Assembly: GCA_951804985.1 (NCBI GenBank)
Contig: OX638132.1
Location: 83,704,696 to 83,768,695, forward strand
Direction of reading: 5' to 3'
DNA length: 64,000 bases
DNA from: Dryomyza anilis
Taxonomy: Eukaryota; Arthropoda; Insecta; Diptera; Dryomyzidae
Shown here: in pieces, positions 39,643 to 51,790 of the stretch
Layout: each line of letters begins with the position of its first letter
How positions within the stretch are numbered: the first letter of the stretch is position 1
The notes under the pieces: model-generated
Seen by the model: the letters and a program-made list of their open reading frames with translations, nothing else
Database searches by the model: none
What the model was told of the DNA's origin: nothing
Position numbers and translations under genes: made by a program

Positions 39643-39871
39643 TTAATAATGCTTAAAACCAAAAATTTCAAATTCGTGATGTATGTGAATTGTTAATGGG
39701 TCACTTTAATAGTATTTGTGATGATTGTGAAATTTGAAATAAAAAAAAGGGTTTTTGCACTTTTTCTTGATCATTTTCGACAAGGTTTGTCATATTTTTC
39801 AAGTTATGTCTCTTCTTTTCATTTCAGTCAAATCGGTTCGGCGGTTTTGGCGTGTTGCTGACAGATATTTA
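39643..39871. repeat. Possible 3' end of a non-LTR retroelement
   Basis: The segment ends with CAAATCGGTTCGGCGGTTTT and GCTGACAGATATTTA, a kind of sequence often seen near the 3' ends of dipteran retroelements. The foldback element inserts directly after it. The assignment is from memory of such tails and is weak. Confidence 0.3.
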
Positions 39872-41233
39872 TACACGGAGGGAAATAAAATTCTAAAACT
39901 CGAGAAGAATTAGGTTAGAAAGAAAAATAGAATTTGACTAATATCAATAAAATACTACTAAAATTTAAGAATTTGTCATCTGGATATCAAGAAAGCAAAT
40001 TACTTAGTTGTCAAAAAAGTAAACAAACTTTATTCAACTGGATTTTCAGAAGTTAATTTATTGATTATTAAAAACCAAAAAGAAAACGCAAAGTTGTTGC
40101 TGTATTCATCGCAAAAAGAACACGTGTTCATGTATTGTTGTTGTTTTATCGATATTGCCCTGTCTGTATGCTTTGTTTTGCGAGGTCGCCATCTGTTTGT
40201 TAGTCTGCTTGTCTGTCTGTTGAAAGTAACTAAGCCAAATTTTTCTAGATATTCAGACATTAAGGTATCAAAAAAGTAACTAAGTACAATTTTTCTGGAT
40301 TGCAATTTTTTTCTTCTTAGGTATCAAAAAAAACGGCATGATATATGTTTGCATGTGTGTGTTTTCACGAATAGAACAACAAAGCACAGCCAGACAAGCA
40401 AGCATCCGTGTATGTATGAATGTTAAAGATATAAACAGAATAAACGATTTTTCCTACGAATGTTGGTATGGTTTCAGTTCGTAAACATAAATTTGGGTTC
40501 AATTTTGCATAAATACCAAGTTGATTTCATTCCATTGTTATCTAAATACACTATACAATGCTTATGGGTAACGTGCGGAGGGTTTATACATAACCAACAG
40601 AAGTGGCAACAGAAGAGGAGAAAGTGTACAAGGTAAGTAAACGGTTTCAGAATAATATACAGAGATTAAATTAAATAATAATAATAATAAAAAAAATTAA
40701 ATAAAATAAACAATTCAATTACATTAATTATTCAAAGAAGTCATTTACTATACAAAAATACATATAGGTAATAAAGTTCTAAATAAACAATAAATTAACT
40801 CGACTATTTTTTTTTTATTTTATGTTAGCTTCGAAATAATTGCTTTTAGTTACTTTCAACATATCGACAGACAGACACACGAACAAACAAATGTCGCTGA
40901 CAGACGGACAAAGCAAAACAAAACATAAAGCAAGTTCGAAAAAATTAACTATACGAACACGTGTTCATTAAAATTTGGGACGAAAACAACAACAACATTT
41001 TTGATACCTAAGAAATTAATAACTGAATCCAAGAATAATTCTACTTAGTTACTTTTTTTGATACCCAAGAAATTAATAACTGAATCCAAGAATAATTCTA
41101 CTTAGTTTCTTTTTTTTTTTTTACTACTAAGAAAATCCATTTCTTGAAATTAAGAATTTTTCGGTTTAGCTGTATATCACTCCGTATACTTCTTGATTCC
41201 TTCTGGATTTTAGAAATTTTTTCCCTCCGTGTA
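39872..41233. mobile_element. Large foldback element with long inverted arms
   Basis: A 1362-bp element starting TACACGGAGGGAAATAAAAT and ending with the inverted TACACGGAGGGAAAAAATTT. Inverted similarity continues inward in blocks: CTAAGTAGAATTATT-like sequence, GTATCAAAAAAAGTAACTAA, the palindromic box GAACACGTGTTC (about 40120 and, inverted, 40960), and CTGTCTGTTGAAAGTAACTAA (about 40215, with its inverse at about 40850-40880). The middle, about 40330-40800, is not obviously inverted. The element is flanked by GATATTTA (39864-39871) and CATATTTA (41234-41241), a 7-of-8 match that fits an 8-bp target duplication of the hAT type. No transposase is encoded, so it would be non-autonomous. A perfect splice-donor-like AAGGTAAGT sits near 40629. 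Confidence 0.75.
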
Positions 41234-41241
41234 CATATTTA

Positions 41242-43119
41242 AAATACTTCCACCTTCATTAATCATCAGGAAAATATATTTGTTATGCATACTTTCACAA
41301 GCATTTATTACAATTCGTTTTTTACTTGATAAATACAGAATGCAGTAAAAATAAATACATATGTAGTAATTTTCTAGTTTTAATGTAATTTTAATAAATT
41401 TTATTATAATATTCTCTATAAAATATTAAAGAGAAATGTAGACAATTCTCTTTATATTTATGGACGTTTACTAAATGAAAATGTGTGTTTTTTTTTAATA
41501 CAAATGTTTTTATTTTCCTTACCAATACATTTTAATTCAAAATTCTGAATTTTAGATCGTCATAAAATTGCTCAGTACATTTCTTAAAAATTGTAAACAA
41601 TTTCAAATCGTTTCTTTTTATTATTTAATTAATGTACTTAAAAATGTATTTCAATTATAAATATTTAATTTTGATAATCACAAAATAAGAGCAAGAACAA
41701 AGAAAAAAAAAATCTAAAACATTGAATTCTAATTTATTCAACTGAGTGAAAATAAATAATGTATTTAAACTATAACTTCTGGAATATATTAATGATTGTT
41801 ATAAACATATCACATTTCGCATATTTCTCAATTCAAATTCAAAACAGTAAATCAAACATAGACATCACTACTAAACAAAATAAATCTTTTATATTTTATT
41901 TAAATTTGTCAAATTTTACTAAATTTTCAAATAAATTCTAATGAAAATCAAACAAATAACTTGCAATGCAATGAATTAAATGAAATTCAAAACATTAACA
42001 GCACTGACTGTGAGTGCAAATGTCAATAATGTGAAATATTTTGACATGATCAAGCATAAAACAACAAATTAAATGGAAAATAATGAATGACAGCAGTAGC
42101 AACATGTTGACCACTGTGCGTCAGTGTTGCAACATGAGTGCTTTATAAATTGGAAGTGAGTGGGATGAGTGAAAGAATGAATGAAAGGATGGATGAGTGA
42201 TTGCAATGCAGAGTAAAATAATGCATGATGCATTTCGAACCAAAATGGATCAACTTAAATCAAGCCATTTAAACGCATCGAAGAACGGTGACGATGGTGA
42301 CAGTTGGCAACACTTTGCAAATTTTGGTTGCGTTGCGTTACCTGGATGTCTCCGTGTGTGTCCGTCGTTTAATTGTCTGCTGCACATGGGAACATTTATG
42401 TTGCTGTTCTTGTCGTGTAGTATGCCATGTTGCTCACACATTAAAAATCTCATTTGGACCAGAGTGTTGCTGCTGCTGCTTTATTTGCATTTGTGGATAT
42501 TTTAGAGTATAAATTAATTTATTCGCCGACATGCTTCATTGCTGAGGTAGGTGCTGCCATTGCGTTCAACCAATTTTGGCAACTGAGTTGTCGGTCTTTC
42601 GGCCGTCATTGTTTCGTTTCAATTAAGTTTGTTTGAGCAGGAAAGCGACGCAATTATTGCAATGCAATGCGTAACACTTGGTGCTGGTGTCGGCTGTCAC
42701 TACATTTCAAGAATATATTTTTGATAAATTCTTTATTTAACATTTAATAATTGTTTAATACAAATGTACTGAATTTCGACATGCTCATAAATTCTTCAAA
42801 TTTGAATACAACAAATTAATTAATTATACTAATCAAATAACACAAGAAAAAAAATGTAATTTAAAAAAGGGAAAAATGAAGATATTAGCACTAAATTTAC
42901 TTTTTTTTACATTAAAATTAAATGTAACCATAAATATGTTTAAATTTAAATAAAATGTTTTTCACATTCAAACATATATATGTTTGCAAGAACGCCGAAA
43001 ATGATTCATTCTGAAATAAATATGTTTGAACGAAAACAATATTATGTTTGGCTCTTATTATAATAATGTTTGGCAATGAAATAATACTTTTGTTTTTGTT
43101 CTTAAGAAAATAGTCATGT
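41242..43119. other. AT-rich DNA with one GC-richer patch
   Basis: Mostly AT-rich. Between about 42080 and 42700 GC rises and several overlapping frames are open in three phases (up to 102 codons), with TGCTGCTGC and TTGGCAACAC words. No frame shows a domain or initiation context, so I read it as non-coding, perhaps regulatory. Confidence 0.45.
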
Positions 43120-43121
43120 TA

Positions 43122-44400
43122 AGGACTGCGTCGAATACAATTGTCCGTTACATATCTTTCCATAATGTGCAATTGCAAGATTCAAATTAAAAAAATTTGA
43201 TCATAGTAGCTCTGAATTAAATGGCAGAAAATAATTTGTGTCAGTTATAGTCAATACAAAATTTATTTAACGCGAAAATGGCAAACGAAGTGGAAGTGCG
43301 AGAAAATATAATTAAAATTTTTCAAAAACAACCTAGTTGGTCTTTTAAAAAAATTGCCAAGGAGGTAGGGGCTAACCCTAAGATCATTTCTCGCGTTATC
43401 AACCGCTTTAAGGAAGACCTGAGTATTGATCGGAAAAAAGGTTCTGGTAAAAAAAAGGCCCACATGATCGTGAAAAGTCGAAGAAGGTTGTGAATATTTT
43501 AAAGAAAGATCCAAGCATATCCGGAAGGAAATTGGCGAGAAAGACGGATTGCTCAGAATCTTTCGTGCGCAGGACTAACAAAGAAGCTGGGCTGAAGACG
43601 TACAAGGTCCAAAAAGTTCCGGATAGAAATGCCGTCAAGAATGAAACCGCAAAACAACGAGCTAAAAAGCTGAACCAAGATTTTTTTAAAAAATTCGATT
43701 GCTGCATAATGGACGACGAAACTTATGTTTTAGCGGACTTTTCTCAGCTACCTGGGCAGGAATTTTATACAGCCGATTCTCGAGGAAATGTCGCTGAAAA
43801 ATTCAAATCAAAAAAAATGACAAAATTCCCAAAGAAATTCCTTATTTGGCAGGCAATTTGCAGTTCATTCGTGACATCGGGTACAATTAATAGCGAAATA
43901 TATGTGAAGGAATGCTTGCAAAAGAGATTGCTTCCATTTTTACGCAAACATGAATGGCCACATTTTTTTGGCCTGACCTCGCTTCATGTCACTACAGCAA
44001 AACGGCCTTAGAGTGGATCCAAGAAAATGCAGTGATTTTGGTGCCTAGAGAAGCCAATCCACCAAACTGTCCAGAACTCAGGCCGATTGAGAGATACTGG
44101 GCTTTAGTAAAAAGGGAGATGAAGACAACAAAAAAAGTGGCCAAAGACCTTCAAGACTTTAAAAGAAAGTGGTCTTCAGCAGCTGTGAGGGTGTCGGACA
44201 CTACCATTACAACATTAATGGAAGGGGTTCCGGAAAAATTAAAACTTTTTATTAACAAATATTTATTTCTGGTTTTTTATATTTATTTTTAAATCTAAAA
44301 ATAATTTGCAAAATAAAATATTTTATTCTATAAAAATTCGATTAGTAGATGTCTAGATTTTTTCATTTTTGTAGCGGACAATTTTATTCGACGCAGTCCT
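43122..44400 (+). mobile_element. DD37E Tc1/mariner-type element, family A copy 1
   Basis: A 1279-bp element bounded by inverted repeats AGGACTGCGTCGAATACAAT at the left and, inverted, AGGACTGCGTCGAATAAAAT at the right; about 28 of the first 30 positions agree. Both ends abut TA (43120-43121 and 44401-44402), the target duplication of the IS630-Tc1-mariner superfamily. It contains one broken transposase gene on the + strand. A second copy of the same family lies at 58901-60202. Confidence 0.95.
43278..44292 (+). pseudogene. Transposase, DD37E type, frameshifted (copy 1)
   Basis: Translation from ATG 43278 (MANEVEVREN) gives an N-terminal helix-turn-helix and then leaves frame at an A8 run at about 43449-43456. 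The correct continuation is the -1 frame, which carries the second helix-turn-helix (DPSISGRKLA, SESFVRR) and the first catalytic Asp in CCIMDDETYV. A 1-bp deletion near 43950, together with a T-to-G change, breaks the frame again. The third segment holds the second Asp in WPDLASCHYSK and the Glu in RPIERYWALVK, 37 residues apart. Relative to copy 2 it lacks 18 bp near 43865 (in frame). The enzyme would cut and paste the element at TA sites, but this copy cannot make it without at least two corrections. Confidence 0.92.
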
Positions 44401-44402
44401 TA

Positions 44403-44600
44403 GTTCCTTCTTAGGCACTTTTTAAACTCATGCAAAAAAAAAATACTTACAGTATTTTTTGAGTATTTTTAGTTTTTTTACTATTAAAATTAGTCAATAG
44501 GATAAATAATTATTTTAATAGTTAAATCCCATTAAATATTATAAAATACTATGAAATAACTACTATTAAAAAAAAAATGTTCTCCGAAATATTCGTGGAA
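44403..44600. repeat. Fragment of the AGTCAATAGGATAAAT MITE family
   Basis: It contains CTATTAAAATTAGTCAATAG (about 44481-44500) followed by GATAAAT, the core shared with sequences at 49.5, 54.6 and 57.3 kb. The ends are unclear. Confidence 0.45.
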
Positions 44601-45280
44601 AAACTGCTATTTTTCAGTAATTTATATTTAAAATATACAAGCATTTTGAACTTTTATAAATTTTAACCGTTTTTCAGGGAAACTGTCTTAATAGGGCATA
44701 TTTTAAAAATCAGAACCGATGGAAAAAAGTTAGTAATTTTGATCGTTAGTATGAACTTTGCTCTGCATAAACATAATTAAATTTCTTATTTTCTATTAGA
44801 TCCAAAATATTAAAAAAATCGTACAAAAATAGTCTAAAAAAAAGTAGGAAATTTTTCAACTTTAAATATCAAATATCATAAAAACGTAACGGAATATTAG
44901 ACATTGTTGGAATATTATAATTAGTTTTGACAATTGAAAGAAAGATTGCGTTTACATTTGTTTGGAAAACTAATTGTGTAGCGGACAGTATTATTTTTTA
45001 TGCTAAAACATAGCTGAAAAGCGCATAAAATTTCAATAACAATTTTCTTAAAAATGTTAAGTAAAAAAAAAAAAGAAGAGGGTAGCAACTGCTAATTATA
45101 TAGAAGTGATGTATGTGATGTCCATGGCAACCATTTTTCTCGTTTTGTTGAGAAGTGGTATTTTTAGTTTTCTAATTATTATTTTTTTTTTTAAATAGGT
45201 CAATGCAAATTGTTATTGTCAATAGTATCAAAAGATTTAAAAAGCGCATTGCACAAAACTCTCAAACAGCGACAAATCCT
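44601..45280. repeat. AT-rich DNA with dispersed repeat
   Basis: The block around 44640-44760 (GGGCATATTTTAAAAATCAG, AACCGATGGAAAAAAGTTAG) recurs in direct orientation near 47100-47200 and inverted near 46855-46925, so it is a dispersed non-coding repeat. Nothing coding was seen. Confidence 0.5.
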
Positions 45281-46110
45281 TGCAGTTTCTCCTTTGTAAA
45301 CGCAACAACATGAGCAGCAGTAGCAACACCAACAAATCCTCAATAGCAGCAACAGAAACACGCACACAAACAAACTTGTGGGTGTCATTTTTTCAATTAA
45401 ATTTCAGTTGCAAACACGGATTTCAACAGCAGCAGTAGCAACAGATTTTACTAGCAACAACATTGGCTAAAAAATAAAAGTAAAATGAAAAAAAAAAACA
45501 GTTTTTTCCAGTTCCAGGTTTCAGTTTTTAGTGGCACCGTAAATTGAATGTGATTTGTGCAGCTTTGTGGTTAAGACCAACACGAACGAAGACCGACCGC
45601 CTCCGCTCTGACGACGACAGAAACAGCAGCAACAGTTGCTACTTTTATTTGACGTGTTTTTTTTTTTGTTTTTTTTTTGAATCACAGCACTTTTTCGACC
45701 TCAGTGTTAAAATTCAAATGACCGCGCTACCGAGCGCCAACCAACCAACCACCCACACCCATCCATTGCTCTTTGATTTCTTTTTATGATTTTCTTGTTT
45801 TTGATATTTTCACGCTTATGGCGTAAAAGCAAATTAAATAGGATTTTTTTTCGTTGCATAGTGTTTGGCGTTGTTGCTGCTACAAAGGAGTTCGCGGTGC
45901 GGCAGAGCTAAATGCGCAAAAATGCGGCTGCTCTGCTGCTGTTTATGATGTTTCTGGCCACAATATTGCAATTTTAACAGCAAAAGTAGCAGCAGCAACA
46001 GCAGAAAAAACAGTAGCAACAGAGTCAATAAGCGCTGAAAAAATGTACAGAAATATATCGGGAAAAAAAAAAACACGCAGCGGCAGGTATTATAATTGAA
46101 AAGCGCACAG
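45281..46110. other. CAG/CAA-rich GC island
   Basis: Triplet-rich stretches (GAGCAGCAGTAGCAACACC near 45311, CAGCAGCAGTAGCAACAG near 45427, AGTAGCAGCAGCAACAGCAG near 45986) surround a GC-rich section at about 45580-45640 (ACCGACCGCCTCCGCTCTGA). Overlapping frames of about 80 codons on both strands follow from the triplets. It could be an untranslated exon or promoter region, but I cannot show transcription. Confidence 0.35.
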
Positions 46111-47682
46111 TAGTTTCGTTAAAAGAATTTGAATATAAAAAAACAAAAAATAGTTAAGATAGCATTGAAACAGACACCAACAGTATCCTTCACTAAGAAA
46201 ACAGAAAATGTCTATGAGACGTTAAGAAAAAAGCCCAAAAATAAAATACAAAAAACGCGAGTTTTTTTTAGAATTCGTTATTTGGAGATTCGTTAAAGAG
46301 ATTTAAATGGAGATTTTAAAAATAATACAAAAAAAAAAGTATTCCAAAATTATCGTTACGAGATCAATCCGAGTAAATGCAGAAATCATAGATTTCACGG
46401 TACGAGAAAGTTTTTGAAATCGGAACGATTCCGAAGAAAATAATAATACAACCAACACGATTTTTGCCATGGACATCCATACATACATCAATTCTATATA
46501 ACTCGTTGGTGCTGAGTTTGACTGCATACTCAGTTTTTTTTTCTATAACTTAAAATTTTTTGAGAAAATCGCAATCGTATTTTTAAGCTATCCTCAGCCA
46601 CTACTTAGAATAAAAAAATTATAGTACTGTGGAAAACTAGTTTTACAAAAAAACTTAAAAGCAATTTTTCTTTTAATTGTCCAGACTATTTTTAATATAC
46701 TAATGATTGCCAATATTCTAATATGTATTTAAGATAATTGGATCTAAACTCAGAAAATGTTGTTGTTTTTTTTTAGAATTTTTTATATATATATTTTTTT
46801 GTTATTTACGATTTAATGGTAAGCAAAAAAAATGATTTATGTTTATCCAGAGCTTAGTCCAAACTAACTATTAAAACTACTGGCTTTGTTCTAATTGATC
46901 TAACTTTTAAAATATGCCCTGGGAACATAATTTTGGTACTCTTTTATATAATCAATTTTTAATAAAAATACTAATGCCCGTAATCTGAATATATATTTCT
47001 TCATATTTAAAGTATGCTTATTCTTATTACATACTCAGTTTTTTTCCTCATACGTAGCATTTTTGAGAAAAATTCTGGTAAACAGTAAACATTATTCATT
47101 TTATATTTTTAGTTTTTGATGAAAACTGTGTTGGTAGGTCGTATTTAAAAAATTAGAACCGATACAAAAAAAGTTAATATTTTACATCGTTAGTTTGAAC
47201 TATTTACTACATATTGTTCTTGTTTTGTTGAGTAGTGAATCCAAGTTTGAGATTGCGATATCGATGTCATATAAGTTTATATATTATAACATGTCCTTAA
47301 ATTTTAATGTAAGAGGAATTTTAAACATTAGATGCGATGAAACTAAATATCAAACTTTTTTTTAAGCTTTTCGAAGATCTCCCCGAGATATTACAAACTG
47401 GTTACACCTATTTGAATTAATATCAACAAATGCATTTACTAAAACGATAAATAATTTTTTCTGCGTATTACAAACGAGTTTATAGTCCAAAAAAACAGAT
47501 TACCAATCCGATAGTATTGTGTTTATATGTGTCGGTTCTATGTTTTCGATAGTATACAAAATTCAACTACCGATTATAAAAATGTTTACGCAAAATACGG
47601 ATAGACAAACCAATTTTTAACAAAGCTCAATTCAATGCAAACAAATCTTTAGCATTTGAAACATAAAATGAAATTTTATTTA
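46111..47682. other. AT-rich DNA with two dispersed-repeat copies
   Basis: It holds the inverted (46855-46925) and direct (47090-47210) copies of the repeat described near 44640, plus two ACATACTCAGTTTTTTT-like words (46508 and 47031). No gene was seen. Confidence 0.45.
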
Positions 47683-48263
47683 TATACTAGCTGGACCCGT
47701 GCACGACCTTTGCCCGTAAAATTCTTCCCGGTAGAATTCTTCCCCGTACAATTCTTCCCCGTTGGGTTTTTCGAGTAGAAATTTTAGTGTGGTGAGTTTT
47801 GGAGTGATTAATTTAGTGTGGTGAGTTTTAGTGTGGTGAGTTTTAGTGTGGTGAGTTTAGGTGTGGTGAGTTTAGGTGTGGTGAGTTTAGGTGTGGTGAG
47901 TTTAGGTGTGGTGAGTTTAGGAGTGGTGACATTAAGTAAGATGAGTAACATCTAATTTTAAAGTTTAGTTGAAATCGATATCATTAGGGCTGAGATATAG
48001 CGCACTGAATTTTTGGGTTCTATGAGAGTTGACATGGACTTTATAGCATAGTAATGCAAATTGTCAGAAAAATACATTCAGTGGTTTTGCTATGAATCTG
48101 AATTATACACCAAAAATAAAAATGGGCGTGGTCTACTAAAACTATGTAGGAACCTTCTCCTGGATCTGTAGGATATATATTTCAAATTTTAAGAAAATAC
48201 GTGCACAGGTGTACATTTGCATAGCGCACAAACAAACGGAAAATTAGTTTTATATATATAGAT
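47683..48263 (+). repeat. Retroelement/SINE-like repeat with internal minisatellite
   Basis: It starts TATATACTAGCTGGACCCGT and ends with GCGCACAAACAAACGGAAAA followed by a TATATATAGAT tail. Similar start and tail words are common in dispersed insect non-LTR or SINE-like repeats (family knowledge, unverified). The middle is non-coding and carries a 15-bp minisatellite. Confidence 0.45.
47783..47932 (+). repeat. 15-bp minisatellite (TGTGGTGAGTTTAGG)
   Basis: About nine to ten consecutive units, with the first few degraded (TTTTAGTGTGGTGAG, GGAGTGATTAA) and the later ones nearly identical. Confidence 0.9.
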
Positions 48264-48269
48264 TACACA

Positions 48270-48734
48270 TACACAGAAAAAATGTCACCAACTACCTGGA
48301 TTCATCATATTGATGAATTCATTCATTGAATTAAAAACGTATTTTTTAAATGTTTTTCATTTTCAATATATTTTTTTAAATCAAATAGCAAACGCAAATT
48401 TGTCTCCATTTACACATTTATTTATTTATAATTCTTAAAGGATTTATAATATACAATTGCTAATTATTCGAAGCCTCCATTTCATCATATTAATGAAAAA
48501 GTGAACATCATATTGATGAATTTTGTACATCAAGCCATATTAATTTAAATATCATAAATCCTATAAGAATTATAAATACGTAAATGTATAATTGGAGACC
48601 AATTTTTTTCTGAAATTTGGTGATATAAAAAAATATTAAAAATGAAAAACACTGAAAATTTACGATTTTAGTTTAATGAATGAAATCATCAATATGATGA
48701 ATACTGGTAGTTGGTGAAATTTATTTTTGTGTGT
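48270..48734. mobile_element. Foldback MITE with TACACAGAAAAAA ends
   Basis: A 465-bp imperfect palindrome. The left part TGTCACCAACTACCTGGATT, TTCATCATATTGATGAATTC, ATTTGTCTCCATTTACACAT and AATTCTTAAAGGATTTATAA is mirrored at the right by ATTTCACCAACTACCAGTAT (inverted), TTCATCATATTGATGATTTC and so on. It has no coding capacity. A relative lies at about 51250-51790. It sits directly after the TATATATAGAT tail of the preceding repeat. Confidence 0.8.
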
Positions 48735-49482
48735 AAAACATTTTATCGACTGTATACATTTTTTCTAATATTTCTTAAAGTTCATTATTTTAAAAAGAAT
48801 AAAATATGTTTAGTTAAATGGTCTGTTTTATTTCACTGTGCGCACTAAAGCAAAAACGTCAATAGAAATAGATTTGAAATACAGAATAAAAAGCATAAAT
48901 CATTGCACACTATTAAAAAAAAAAAAAAATGCTTTTATTTTAAATAGTCATAAAAAATAATGAAATCGTTAGAATAAAAATATTGCGTTATAGTTTTTAA
49001 GCCTTATTTATGCTATTAGAAGAACGTGAAAACATTTAATTTATTGGATTATATTAATAAAAGAACAAAAAAAAAACGCAGAAAATCCAGTTGATAAAAA
49101 CTGCAAAAATATTATTCAATTAAAAACATTTACGTTGAAATAGAAATAAATAAAATCAGGATTATGACAACAAAATTATGTGATCGGCATGGAATTCAAA
49201 ATATATCATAGAAAACACAGTAGTAACTTATACCATATTAATCCTTATGTTTAAGTACTATTTTTTTTGTTATAAATTTTTATAAACATTTCAAAAGTCC
49301 ATAAAAAAATAGTTTATATATCGGTCATTCCACGTTAGAAATATCAGTCTTGGCACGATGTTCTCCGATTTTTATGAAATTTTGTGAATTGAAAGTGGTC
49401 GAGAAAGAAAAAAATAATTGTGTAGTTAGTTTTTTTGATTTCTCAACTCCAACAAGTTATCAGCATTGAAGCATCAAAGTAC
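48735..49482. other. AT-rich non-coding DNA
   Basis: No gene. From about 49320 the sequence (CGGTCATTCCACGTTAGAAA, CGATTTTTATGAAATTTTG) looks like the start of an old dispersed repeat that continues to about 51.2 kb. Confidence 0.4.
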
Positions 49483-49706
49483 TACACCCAGAAAAAAATT
49501 CGCTCAAATACCATTAAAATTGGTCAATGGGATAAATATTAATTCAATAGTATACACAAAATAAATCTTTTCATACAAACTCAATGGCAATGTCATGGTA
49601 TTTTCTAGTATTTAATGGTATTTTCCGATTAAAATAATAATTTATCCTATTGACTATTTTTAATAGTAAAAAACTATTATTTATATAGTATTTTTTTCTG
49701 GGTGTA
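49483..49706. mobile_element. MITE with TACACCCAGAAAAAAA ends
   Basis: A 224-bp element starting TACACCCAGAAAAAAATT and ending, inverted, with TACACCCAGAAAAAAATA. Inner inverted words are CCATTAAAATTGGTCAATGG with GATAAAT on the left and, inverted, CTATTAAAAATAGTCAATAG with GATAAAT on the right. Non-coding. Confidence 0.8.
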
Positions 49707-51249
49707 TATTAGATAATTATTCTTATCTCTTAAACCAATTAACATATTTTAATGATTTATATAAGCTTTATGACCAGGCATTCAAATTATAATAACAATT
49801 TTAAAAATAAACTTAGGTAAAGTTAAAAAATAAAAATCTATTTTTTTGAAACCCTGGAGTTTTCCCCGTCGATTAAAAATATAATTTCAATTGAGTTTTC
49901 CATATTTTCTATCAAGTTTTAAAGTTCAATTGCCGAATTTTTATTTGCAAAAATTAGAGAATTCTAATCGATAGATCGATCAATAGATATAAATTAAATA
50001 GTGCATGTCGAGGTTCATATGGAAATTCTAAAAAGCAAATTTTGCGTACAAATAATTTTTTTGAATAATTTCAGAACACAGTTGAAATAATGTGCTTTCT
50101 TTGTATATTTACACTTTGTTCCTAAAGTTTATAGTTTTTTTATAATAAATCACAGAAAAATTCCGAACGGGACTTTCCGAATGGCACAAAAAGTTTCGTA
50201 TAGAAATTATCACTATGATTTTTTTGTCTAAAAGTTATTTCGTAATAAATACCAGAGTAATTCCCCTAAAAATAATTGTATATCTTATAATATTAATAAC
50301 ACAGTACGACACTAAATTTAGTGACGGGGATTTGACAATTTTTTTAGAAACCTTGAGTAACCTGACGAAATTTCACCAAACAAACTTATATCCTATCACG
50401 TCAGGTTTACGAGATATATGACCATACACGTCTTATACTGACTTATGAAAATTTTAAAAATGAACATTCAGTGCTTAATATAATAGAAACCATAACTCGC
50501 ATGGCTTTGACTTCTATGACAATTTTTAATGTTTTGATATGCTTAATATTTCATATAAATTTGTACAATTAACTGCAGAGATTTTTTGAAAATCCTTAAT
50601 ATCGATGGTTTAAGGACGAGATAGAAAATTAAAATGTACTACAGAAAAGATCCTTAGGTGAATGCCTACATTTGGTTTTCAGCCAAGAAATTCATATCTA
50701 ATACCTTTTTCAAGAAATTTTACTATGAAAATTAAAGATTTTCCAGATATTTGGGGGTCAATACCTCGAAATCCTGACGAATAGAACATAATTTTATAGT
50801 ATGATAGAATTTTTCACACATTCAGGATATTAAAAACAAAATCAAATCCTTGGCACCGATAAAGGATCATTCGATTTTAAGCTATGAAAAACTTTAGTAT
50901 TTTGCAGTTTCATATAAAATAGAAAAAATACTTTGCAGTTCTCAGTATTAGAGAAACTATAGCTCGTACGACTTTGATATATTTGGCCACTTTTTATGTT
51001 TTTTTATGCTGAATATTTTTTCCATGGACAATGTGGTACATTTGCAACTCTTTAATATGAAATTAGTCGATTATGTAGATTGATCCTTCGAAAATCATTA
51101 ATATTGGTATTAAAAGGACGAGATAGAAATTTAATATGTACTAAAGATATAAAGCCTTGGATAGTGTCTACATTTGGTTTTCAGATAACAAATCCAAAAC
51201 TACTACAGTTTTCTCAATAAACCAACGGTAATATTGCGGTTTATTTTAT
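49707..51249. repeat. Old dispersed repeat with diverged direct repeats
   Basis: Blocks at about 50490-50740 and 50960-51200 resemble each other (GGACGAGATAGAAA at 50614 and 51116; CTACATTTGGTTTTCAG in both), about 500 bp apart and clearly diverged. A 68-codon frame at 50215-50421 has no recognisable motif. I see no gene. Confidence 0.55.
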
Positions 51250-51790
51250 AATTTTATTCATTGAACTAAAATCGTATTTTTTCATTTTCAATATTTTTTT
51301 TAACATCACATTTCAAACACAAATTTGTCTCCTTTTACACATTTATGTATTCATAATTTTTATAAGATTTATAATTTTTAATTGTTAACTAAGCGAAAAC
51401 TCCTTTCATCATATTAATGAACAAGTGTACATCATATTGATGAATTTTGTTCATCCAACCATATTAATTTAAATATTATATCTTATAAGAATTATAAATA
51501 CGTAAATGAGTAAATGGAGACAATTTTTTGTTTGGAATTTGAAAAAATACGAATTTAGTTCAATGAATGAAATCATCAATATGATGAAATCATCAATATG
51601 ATGAAATCGTCAATATGATGAAATCATCAATATGATGAAATCATCAATATGATGAAATCATCAATATGATGAAATCATCAATATGATGAAATCATCAATA
51701 TGATGAACTCATCAATATAATGAAATCATAAATATGTTGAAGTCATCAATATGAGTTTGGTAATTTCGTATTACTTTTTAATGACATTCA
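51250..51790. mobile_element. Foldback MITE, relative of the 48.3-kb element
   Basis: It shares TCATCATATTAATGAA, ACATCATATTGATGAATTTT, AAGAATTATAAATACGTAAA and TTCAATGAATGAAATCATC with the element at 48270-48734, but its left end is decayed and its right arm has been expanded by a 17-bp tandem repeat. Confidence 0.7.
51569..51755 (+). repeat. Eleven 17-bp tandem repeats in the MITE arm
   Basis: Unit GAAATCATCAATATGAT, eleven consecutive copies filling exactly 187 bp. Copies 1, 2 and 4-8 are perfect, copy 3 has one change, and the last three are degraded. The 48.3-kb relative has only one copy at the same place. Confidence 0.95.

Noticed and set aside
40030..40305. Frames of 72-91 codons inside the foldback element
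   Set aside because: They lie in one inverted arm, on both strands, without a domain; the other arm does not keep them.
42197..42636. Frames up to 102 codons near 42.2-42.6 kb
   Set aside because: Three phases and the opposite strand are open together. The Cys/Leu-rich translations follow from TGC/TGT triplets, and no family is recognised.
45544..46099. Frames of about 80 codons in the CAG-rich island
   Set aside because: Triplet repeats keep frames open on both strands, and homopolymer-like Ala, Leu and Phe runs dominate.
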